A stretch of 64,000 nt of DNA from Lotus japonicus (Eukaryota; Streptophyta; Magnoliopsida; Fabales; Fabaceae): contig NC_080045.1 of the NCBI RefSeq assembly GCF_012489685.1, positions 11,681,648-11,745,647 of the forward strand, read 5' to 3'. Position 1 is the stretch's first letter; each line of letters starts with the position of its first letter. The position numbers and the translations under genes are program-made. This document shows positions 55,816 to 64,000 of the stretch, piece by piece. Under the pieces are notes generated by a model. That model was given only the letters and a program-made list of their open reading frames with translations, was not told the DNA's origin and did not search any database.

Positions 55816-57090
55816 CCACTATACTCAACGGCAGCTTGTCCTCAAGCGTAAACTCAAGGTAGCTTGTCCTCAAGCACAGAATAAATCACCCCTTCTTCAG
55901 CTGCTTAAGCTTTTCAAAACAAGATACTTCACAAAACAAAAGAAAGGTCAAATGCACACTACTAAAGATGAGAAGTCAGCAAGAGTAAGCAAGACTTCCA
56001 AGCAAGAGCTCATCAACTTCCTCACATGTCAAGCACTTTCCTCACATTTTGGTGCTCTAACATACAAGCACAAAACTTCAGCCCTGGTAATCAATCAAAT
56101 CAAAGTTAGTTGCAAAGTAGCAAGAATCAGAGAGAGACTGAAAATGATTGTAACTTTGGCTAGGGTAAAGGTAGGGAAACCAAGAAAAAAGGGTAGCACA
56201 AGGGGCTCTCAAAACATGTTGGGGTGAGTGACTTCTTTATTCAACACAACCTGAGCAGAATGTTTAGACTTTGGGATTCCTTCCTTCTTTTTATTTTATT
56301 TTCTTTTTCTTTTGTTTTTCAATTGTCAAGGCACTTGCCCTTCTTTTGACAATTCAGCTAGTTTTTTTTTTCTTTTCTTTGTTAGAAAGGAAGTCCTTTT
56401 ATAATTTTACCTGCTCAAACAAAACCATAAGACACTCACCAACAATACAATTCACCATAGTTTTGGGGGCCAAGAAAAATTATTCAATTATAAGGCTCAA
56501 CTTGGGCAACTAGGGAAAAAAATGCAATTTCAGCAAAGTTCTGAGGCCAGAAGAATTTCTTACCAAGTCTCTTCAAAGATTCAAGCGCTAAGCAACAACC
56601 AACATGTATTTCAAAACAGAGCTAAGTATGTGCAAGCATGTTAGGAATAAACTTTGAGATACTCAGCACTCCACAAAAACAATAGGGTGTTGAAGTGAAA
56701 CACCCTTTCTTATGAACTCAAGCAAGTAAGATCAAGCTACCTCACCTTCCAATCACAATAGCATGTTCAAAGACCACAAGATAAAAACATGGAAGTATCA
56801 ACAACTTTCAATAAGAAGCAGCTAATTCAAGGGTGAAACCACTTAAGCAAGTTCAGCATAGCAGCAAGAAACCCAAGGATATTCATACTGACTCGAAGGT
56901 AAAAAGCAAAACATGCAAAAGACTCGATACACTAACTACCTAAAAAGAAAAAGAAAACGATTTATTTATTTTTATAGAAGAACACAAAATTAAAGCAAAC
57001 TCAAATTAAAGAAAAGCAAACCTGGACTTGGGTTGTCTCCCAAGAAGCTCAATTTTTAAGTATTTGATAGACTACCCCGGACTCAAAGTT
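55816..57090 (-). mobile_element. Non-coding 3' internal region of the Athila/Tat-type element
   Basis: Directly inside the 3' LTR the minus strand reads GAGTATAGTGG (likely polypurine tract) preceded twice by CTTGAGGACAAGCT (about 55830-55880). The word CTTGAGGACAAGC close to the 3' LTR is a familiar mark of Athila/Tat elements. The rest has no supported frame; a plus-strand frame at 55952-56227 is taken as chance. Confidence 0.6.
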
Positions 57091-57972
57091 CTAGCCGGGG
57101 TTTATAGCAAATTGCATTAGATCTTTTAGATCATGCAAATTTTGACACAACTGCATCATCATATTACCTGCATTTCCAGATATCATGGCAACATAAATCA
57201 AATTAAGAATAGAAGGTTTAAGAAAATTCTCATTGATTTTCTTCCATTTTGTGCTGAGAAAATTCCACCCTCTTGCTTGTTCATTGCCATGCTTTCCATT
57301 GATCCACAGGTCCTTGAGATTGATGCTAAGATTTGGAGTTTCCTCCTCATCTTTCTGCATTTTGTCTCCAAAGACAAAATCCTCTGTGGATACATCTTGA
57401 ATATCACCACATTCAATCACATTTTCCATTTGATCACCCATTGTATTATCACTTTCTGTCTCAAGAACATTGGTGAAGTCTCCTTTTGGGGATTCTTCTT
57501 CACTTTGTGGCTCCTCACTTTTCTCCACAATGTCACTTTCATGGATAATAAGTGATTGTTCTCCCTCCTCCAAAGCTTTAGGGCAGAAACATTTTGGGAC
57601 CCCTTCAGCTATGGTTTTGGCTAAATGACCCAACTGAGTCTCCAAATTCTTGATGGAAGCTTCTTGATTCCTCAAGCTGATCTTGGTTTCATTCATGAAA
57701 CTCCTGGTTTCGTCCATGAAAATCTGATTGATAATTACCAAATCAGCCACAATCTCTTCCAAGCTCTTTTTTCCGCTCTCGTGATATTGATGGGGTTGTT
57801 CTTGATCAAATGCTTGATGTTCAAACTCTGCATAATATTGATGACTTGGTAGATCCCATGGATAGAAGTTGTCATCACCTTCCCATAAGATATTGGGTTG
57901 TTCTTCCCATCCTTGGTCATAGTATTGACATTGGTCATATCCATGAAATCCACTCAAATCAAAAGCATCCAT
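57091..57972 (-). CDS. Gag-derived ORF of the non-autonomous Athila/Tat-type element
   Basis: 293 codons from ATG 57972 without a break. N-terminal third is rich in Tyr, Gln, Asp and Glu (MDAFDLSGFHGYDQCQYYDQ), followed by a helical stretch with NQEASIKNLETQLGHLAKTI (about residues 100-120). This block matches the 'xxIKNLExQxGQLA' segment late in Athila/Tat gag proteins. An acidic linker and a unique tail follow. No zinc knuckle, protease or polymerase. It is the only coding region between the LTRs and is preserved intact while the rest of gag-pol is absent, so either it is still used or the element is very young. Function unknown; it may help packaging of the RNA. Confidence 0.65.
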   Translation of the reverse strand: MDAFDLSGFHGYDQCQYYDQGWEEQPNILWEGDDNFYPWDLPSHQYYAEFEHQAFDQEQPHQYHESGKKSLEEIVADLVIINQIFMDETRSFMNETKISLRNQEASIKNLETQLGHLAKTIAEGVPKCFCPKALEEGEQSLIIHESDIVEKSEEPQSEEESPKGDFTNVLETESDNTMGDQMENVIECGDIQDVSTEDFVFGDKMQKDEEETPNLSINLKDLWINGKHGNEQARGWNFLSTKWKKINENFLKPSILNLIYVAMISGNAGNMMMQLCQNLHDLKDLMQFAINPG

Positions 57973-58086
57973 TGAACCTTGTAAAAATCACTTTCACACA
58001 CAGGTTAGTAGCACCAATTCAATGAATAAATTGTAATAAAAACTCCAAACAATAAAACTCAAGAATCAATCAACAAAACGAAACTA

Positions 58087-58104
58087 TCCCCGGCAACGGC
58101 GCCA
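58087..58104 (-). promoter_or_regulatory. Primer binding site (tRNA-Asp type)
   Basis: Minus strand reads TGGCGCCGTTGCCGGGGA, complementary over its whole 18 nt to the 3' end of plant tRNA-Asp including CCA, six bases inside the 5' LTR. This primer is used by Athila/Calypso-type elements. Confidence 0.88.
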
Positions 58105-58110
58105 AAAACT

Positions 58111-59338
58111 TGATAGCAATTCCGCAAGTGTACGGATTGATCGAAGTAATACAAAAGATTGTCGAACCACAGGGATAGTTGTTCATCAATTGCTTCTAAG
58201 AGTTTTGTGTTCAGAATGTGAAAAAGAAAAAGCAAAATATGTTTGAAGTTTGGTTGTGTGAATAACACTTGTGAGTAAAAGCTTAGAATTATAATTCAGA
58301 AAAGAAGTACCCTGGGCAAAGCTCCACTTAGTCCAATTATGGTTCTCAAATCAAATTCTTATATGAAGTTCATAATCCTTATCCATGATGTTATAGCCTC
58401 TACCTCTACTTGTTAATTCCTTAATCAAGTAAAACATTCAATTTCATTTGCCAAACCTAATTCCTTAGTGCCTAGTCAATTCAATTGAAGAATGAAGTTT
58501 ATAAGTTCAGGCCAACACAATAAGTTTCTACCCTTATTCCTAAGTGATAGCAAACAAATCAATCTAATCCCAAGTCCCTTAATTCTCACCAACTTCCGTT
58601 GTGCAAGAAGAAAGCAAAACACTTGTGTGCACTCAAGAGAATATTGATTCAGAGAAAAGATACATGGAAAAGAAACTTTATTCATATAAGAAAATAAGAA
58701 GTTTAAACCATAATCAGAACTAAGGTTCACTTCACCCAAAGTACAAAGAGAAACTAGCCAAGCATGGCTAGGGAATTCATAATGCAAACTAAAGGAATAA
58801 AAACCTGAAAGAAGAGGGCCAAGAAGCCTCCCACAAGCTCCAAGAACCTAAACCTCTAAGTTTTGTTCAAAAGTTACAAGATACCTAAAAGAGATAACAA
58901 AAACCCTATTTATAGAGTTTCCAGCGGTAATCCACGCATGTGCGGGGTCTCCACCACGCACATGCGTGGCCAATCTGTCAATTTTCAGCTTTTAAGTCTG
59001 TTTACCACGCATGTGCGTGGCCATAACGGCGCACATGCGTGGTCTTCACGTTCCAGCCCCTTCCTCATACAGAACCACCACGCATGTGCGTGGCCTGAGG
59101 GGCGCACATGCGTGGTCTTCAGCAGTTTTTCGGCAGCTTTGTAACCTCCTTTTCAACAATTATCATTGCTCATTATTTTGCCTTCAACCATCATCATTAG
59201 CCATCAAGAGTCTATCAAACCTGAAAAGCATCTCAAGAACTCTATGAGAGCAACCATGTAACTCCTGAATATATCTCATTAATGAATATTTCATCAATCC
59301 CCCATTCAATCCAGCAAGCAAACCCCCAAAAGCTCATC
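58111..59338 (-). mobile_element. 5' LTR of the Athila/Tat-type element, interrupted
   Basis: Near-identical to 54346-55568, then cut after AGCTCATC (59338) by the chromovirus LTR. In the other LTR the same text continues without interruption (AGCTCATCAACACTC near 55566). The remaining about 250 bp of this LTR must lie beyond the right edge. Confidence 0.9.
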
Positions 59339-62300
59339 TGTAACACCCCGATTTCGGTGGCATCACTTTAGTAACCAAATAAACTTAATGCGGAAAAACG
59401 TGAATTATTTTTTTTCGTCGATAATATAAACAAGACTGAAAGAAATAAAACTCTAATGCGAAGGATAATCAGAAACTAATATACAATAATAATTACAACC
59501 CCCGCTGTAAGTAGCTAACCACATCACGAGTAAACCTCCAGTGACGGGAAGTAAGAAAAGTAGCGCCCGTAGGCAAAATGTACAAACCAAAAGAAAGGTC
59601 AAGTGTTCGCAGCACTATCCCTCAAAAATGAGAATAAGCTGGCCCATCGGCCTAAAACAAGACCTCCTAAGTCCAACCAACTCTCTGTGGTTCCCGTAAA
59701 GAAACCACACAAAAAGCTATAGGTGGGAAACTACCCTGTCCCCAAAGAAAACAAATGATGTTCAGAGCTAAGACTCTACTCCTACACTAATCCCATATCG
59801 AGGAGCTCACACCAGCACTAAAACCTACATGCTAGCATGATCGTCGTCCGAATCTGAATCCAGAACGACCTAGTCTATGTTCACCATCCGTCCTCCTCTC
59901 GCTACCGCGATGCGCTCCTGTTCCAGCATCTCAATCCCTAGTTTCCCCCGAAGGGGTGAACCATCGTGAACCAGCCCGCCAAAGACATCTGACAAAGGGC
60001 GTTTGTCCGCCAAAGCACACACAGAAGACGCGAGGGTCAACTCCAAAGAATTACGTAAATAATAGCATCGATAGATACAGATAATAGAATAGCCACTTAG
60101 GCTTATAGCTAGGGATAACATCCTAGGGTTGCATATTCCATAATAACATAAACGACAATAATATCACTTAACATGTTCCAAATAGGATTAACAAGTAACA
60201 ATCACACTCAACAACTAAATTAGTATGCATGTTGCATGATATGCAAATGACGGTTAACCCAGTTAACCAAATGCATTCCGGAAACGGATGGACATCAAAC
60301 GGATCAGCCCTAACACCAGCCACGGTGGGACCATTTCGGCCCGCGTGCCTCTTACACCACACAAAGGTAGTCAGATCAGCAGTAAACCCGTAGGTCTGCC
60401 ATTTCGGTCTGCTACAAGAGTCGTCTACAAACGCTCTTACACGGCATTCCGGGTCTTATGACCATTTTGGAAACCGACGAGGTCCAGAGTACGTCCTGTG
60501 TTAATACCTCATTAATGTTGCATGAATGCAGGATGATTAGTCAAACAACGTCTCCGAATCTCACTCGACACGTCGCCACGTGTTCTAGCTAAATTAATGT
60601 CTCTAAAAACTTACCCTAAGGTAACAGTCGATTCTGCGACAAAAGACATTTCTTCACAACAACACATAACTCATGATGATCTCCAAATCATCCGACTCAT
60701 CTCCATCCGATGGTCAAAACTGCTCAACGAGAGTATCCCGGACTTATCAATTTCCCGGACTTATCCCCAGGATAGCCCAACAACACAGCTGCTCCAACAG
60801 CACAAGAGTATCCCGCATTCACAAGGTCTCACGCCTCAGTGAAGATCCATGCTTTCCACAAGGTCTCACGCCTCAGTGGAGTATCACGCATTCACAAGGT
60901 CTCACGCCTCAGTGAAGCTTCTCGGCTCATCCCTTGGATGGCTAAACAAACTGCTCAACGAGCGAAGGAGTATCAACATACTCAGAACTTACCAAACTCC
61001 TCAACACTTGGATCCGACGACACTTCTCGTTTTCCAAAAACTAAGATTTGCATCCTTAGCTTCCTTTCGAGTTTGTTATCATGATTTGAAGATTTAGAGG
61101 TTGTTTAATGTCTTATGAGTTTTCTTTTCAAAATAATATCCTTTTAGTCTTATCACATAATCTTATAAGTTCTCGGGATCTCCTAATCCCCAACTGACTC
61201 CAGAGAATGTCTCGATCCATGGAACACCATAACAAGGCCCGAATCTCATTCGTCCTATCAAACTTTCTCAAAACTCTCAAAATAAAATCGGCATGACCTG
61301 CCCGCTATTCTCACTTTTCAGAAACTCAGATTTCATTGCAAAAGCATAATTAACTCAGCACAATCAACCAACATATCATATATCAACATATTATGCAATA
61401 ACCACGTAGCACTTAGCATATAAGGCATGCATCACACATCCTAAATTACCCAATTAGCACTTAGCATGTAATTCACTCTAAAAACATTCAGTAGATGAAA
61501 CATCTACATTGTCAGCCAAAGCCTCAGAAAACATTTTTCCAATCAAACACAACCAAGTGCATAAACAGTAAACAATGTCGAAAGCATCGACCCTAAGCAT
61601 TAACTAGAGATTCAGTGAGTAGCCCTCACCTGAAGATTCTCCAGGATGGTTCTCTAGCTCTTCCTCACAATCAAAGCCTTGCTCCTCTGGGAATTCCTCA
61701 AAATCACCTTTAGAGCAAAACCACAGAAATACTATCAGAATCTATCGGAAACTAAGCTATCGATACTCACTAAGGCTACACGAAGTAATACATACTCCGA
61801 GGTACGATAATCTAGCGCGAAAGGACAAGTTTTCGAAAAAGGAATTTTCCTCCTCCTCCCCTATAGGGCTCGGCCACTTTTCACAATTGTGGGATTCGAT
61901 TTTTCTTCGATCAAACTTGGTTCCTATGCTATCATTAGCCGTAACTAAGGGTATTCTAAACTCGGAAAAATTATCGGATCAAAAACTGTCGCAGGGGTAT
62001 TTTGGTCATGATTTTTAACTTAGAATTTCAAAACTGAAATCCCAAAAAGCAAATTTGACAGGGACGTTACTAACGACGTTTATGACAACTAATCCTACTA
62101 GCACTAAGCTAAGGCGATAGTTTTCAGCCTAAAGGTTGAAGCTTTACTCCAAAAATGGGTATTTAAGGCATAAATTGATTCCGGCGGAAATCCGGCGACA
62201 TTACGGAAAATATAATCCGGCAGAAGTGATCTTGGGCACGTAAGGAAGATGTTTAGAATCAAAAATGAAATATTCAGGATAGTTTTGCAAAAACCTCAAA

Positions 62301-63226
62301 ACTATCAGCTCAGAAAAGTCTACAGAAAAGCTATGGAAAAAGCGATCAGAGGTAAGGATTAGCGACTATACCTCGAAGCCTTGAAGTAGCAACTGATTAA
62401 TCAACGATCAAGCAAGAAATGAAGAAAATCTCTTCTCCTCCTCCCCTTGTGAAACTCGCGGCCTCCTTGGATGAAATGGGTAAGATTTTGTGATATTTTC
62501 TCATTCTTGGCTATATATAGAGGTTGGCAAAACGCGGTAAAATGAAAGTTTCGCGAATCTGATTTTTCCGGCGTCATTCTCCGTGAATTCTAAGATAGGT
62601 TTTGGCGAAAGAATTCCAAAACTAAAATGAGGTCTCCTTGTATTTTTGGCGACTAATGCATAATCGGTATAAAACTATTTTACCCGATAAGTTGCTTTTT
62701 GCATCGGATGTCGGAATAGAAAACTTCCTTCTGAAGAAAGATTGAAATCATCAAGAGAAATGGGTATACGCGTGTAGAATCTTCATTTGATGTTCCGAAT
62801 AGAAAAAGTCCTCATAGTCGGGTGATTCTAGGGTTTTGAAATACCAGGGTTTCGGTTTCGGCAAACTTCCGATGATTGGAATCGGACGTTCGTAGATTCT
62901 AGAGTTTCGCCTCGAAACGATTGTGATATATGGAAAAAGAGAAGTTCTAACATTTCTCTGAAGATTTTTGGAATTAACTTCCATCGTGCCTAAAAGTGAA
63001 AACTAGCTATATACTAGGGTTTTCTGACCTAGGTTTAAGCGTGTAACGATCGTGCTATAACTTTTATCGACTTTGGTACAATCCTTAGACTTTTCCTGAA
63101 CTTTCTCCTTCATAAATTTATTTCATTTAATAAACTCTTGTTCAGGTTTCCCTTCACAATACATCAACCCTAATCGTGAATAAGATTTTATTCACTTAGC
63201 ATAAGCTTAAAAACTTGGGTCTTACA
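59339..63226 (-). mobile_element. 3' LTR of a Tekay-like chromovirus, 3.9 kb
   Basis: TGTAACACCCCGATTTCGG ... TTGGGTCTTACA; on the minus strand the order is TGTAAGACCC...GGGGTGTTACA. TATA box CTATATATAG at 62511-62520 on the minus strand. Related to the solo LTR at 47360 through the last about 65 bp. A three-copy hairpin array lies at 60818-60916, again downstream of the TATA box. Target duplication on this side is probably TCATC (59334-59338); the other side is outside the window. Confidence 0.85.
60818..60916 (-). repeat. Three-copy tandem hairpin array in the chromovirus LTR
   Basis: Each unit is arm - AAGGTCTCACGCCTCA - inverse arm. Arms are TTCAC/GTGAA (60818-60822 with 60839-60843), TCCAC/GTGGA (60855-60859 with 60876-60880) and TTCAC/GTGAA (60891-60895 with 60912-60916). 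Copy 2 has changed both partners. The loop is the same in all three and unrelated to the AACGGGAATG loop of the solo LTR. Confidence 0.82.
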
Positions 63227-63250
63227 TTACTACCCTCCAAAAAGAAAGTT
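63227..63250 (-). promoter_or_regulatory. Polypurine tract of the chromovirus
   Basis: Minus strand reads CTTTTTGGAGGGTAGTAA immediately before TGTAAGACC, the expected position for plus-strand priming. Confidence 0.7.
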
Positions 63251-63270
63251 TCGACCTCGAAACTTAAGGG

Positions 63271-63450
63271 TCAGTAAAAAGTTTCTGGATATTGTTCCTT
63301 GATCTTTTCCTCTAACTCCCATATGGCACCGTCTGTGTCTTTGTTCCAATAACTTTCACTAAAGCACTTTGCTTTCCTCTCAATTGTTTCACTCCTCTAG
63401 TCCCAATGTTGATTAGAAACTCGGTACATCTCTATGCTCCGGAGTGAATG
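63271..63450 (-). pseudogene. C-terminal chromodomain remnant of the chromovirus polyprotein
   Basis: Ending at a TGA (63273-63271), the frame reads WNKDTDGAIWELEEKIKEQY and finishes PETFY. The pattern W-x(8)-A-x-W-E-x-E-x(3)-x-x-YP-x-x-F is the end of the chromodomain of Tekay-type Ty3/gypsy integrases, which tethers integration to heterochromatin. Just upstream the familiar TRGVKQLRGKQSALVKV stretch lies in another frame, so a one-base indel at about 63347 breaks it. Integrase and the rest are to the right, beyond or too decayed to follow. Confidence 0.65.
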
Positions 63451-64000
63451 CTCAACTTGAGTCTTAATACCTTGTGCATCACAAGACTCATTCCCTTTAA
63501 CAGTAACTTATCAACAACTTATAAGCTAACCTTCATCTTAATATCTAACAATTCATTATTGTCGTCTTCGTCCTCAAAACCTTCCTCACTCAAACCAACT
63601 CAGACTTACTGAAATCCCTAACACTTCGCATAAATCGAGATTTATCCTCTAGAAGATCAAATCATAACTATACCTCAAGGGACTTAACTAGTCATTTCGT
63701 CATCCGATCCTCCAACCTTCTGAGGTTTAACTACTATCGTAACTGCTATCACCACTACATCCCTTACTCATCCATGATTTTCAACTCCTCAAGTCAATCT
63801 TAATCATAGGATTCTTATTCAACTGAGCAAAATTCACTTGCTAACTCTATCATGCATCACCGAAATCCATAACAAAGTTCCATTCACTATTAGACTCTGA
63901 GTAGCTTGTCCAAATATGATAACTTCAAGTATTCATCTTAATACTAACACTTTCCTTCTTGTAACTTGATTACCATCTCGTCGATAAACTTCTTAATCTC
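63451..64000 (-). mobile_element. Decayed chromovirus internal sequence
   Basis: No open frame is kept. Position next to the chromodomain remnant implies former integrase coding sequence, but stops in all frames prevent alignment by eye. Confidence 0.4.

Overview
This is nuclear DNA of a flowering plant, almost certainly a eudicot and probably a legume. The non-coding DNA is AT-rich, there is one intact plant-specific gene (MAKR family) and one pectate lyase exon, and the rest is dominated by plant transposons: a SIRE/Maximus-type Copia element with an extra 3' ORF, Tekay-type chromovirus LTRs, an Athila/Tat-type element with a tRNA-Asp primer site, Helitrons, Stowaway, hAT and Mutator-like MITEs, a SINE and LINE fragments. 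Species cannot be fixed from the sequence. Only two host genes are supported: exon 1 of a pectate lyase-like gene on the minus strand, running off the left edge, and a single-exon membrane-associated kinase regulator on the minus strand at 39984..41024.

Left part (1-8693): pectate lyase exon, a decayed LINE 3' end, a 9-bp-TSD foldback MITE, an hAT element full of C/G-rich repeats with a perfect 8-bp TSD, a small Helitron with its own nested foldback, and a solo LTR sitting in one copy of a duplicated segment whose other copy shows the empty site.

Centre (8694-35641) is one nested structure. A non-autonomous LTR element on the minus strand (LTR about 2.1 kb, internal part only 173 bp, holding little more than primer site and polypurine tract) has had its left LTR split twice. 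An 11.4-kb Helitron (8814..20206) entered between A and T, and the second LTR preserves the unoccupied site. A SIRE-type Copia element (21915..33756, two 1,240-bp LTRs) then entered about 15 bp from the host LTR's TATA-like box. The Helitron holds decayed Rep/PIF1-helicase/RPA-like pieces in tandem duplication and captured host exons, one of which looks like the SWS1/SSN2 (SWIM) recombination gene. The right LTR ends in a 1.4-kb head-to-head palindrome.

Right part (35642-64000): nested hAT-type elements, the MAKR gene, several MITEs (Stowaway x2, PIF/Harbinger-like, MULE foldback), a 3.5-kb chromovirus solo LTR with perfect 5-bp TSD, a 145-bp tRNA-derived SINE with 9-bp TSD, a CACTA-like terminus, a LINE fragment, and an Athila/Tat-type non-autonomous element (54346 onward) carrying one gag-derived ORF. 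That element's second LTR is cut by the 3' LTR of a minus-strand chromovirus that runs off the right edge.

The most unusual signal is a set of tandem hairpin arrays inside LTRs. Eight hairpins at 49804-50035 and three at 60818-60916 show compensatory stem changes around constant loops, in two LTRs of one chromovirus family but with unrelated loop sequences. A third LTR family has three CpG-rich hairpins immediately upstream of its TATA box. All divergence counts here were made by eye.
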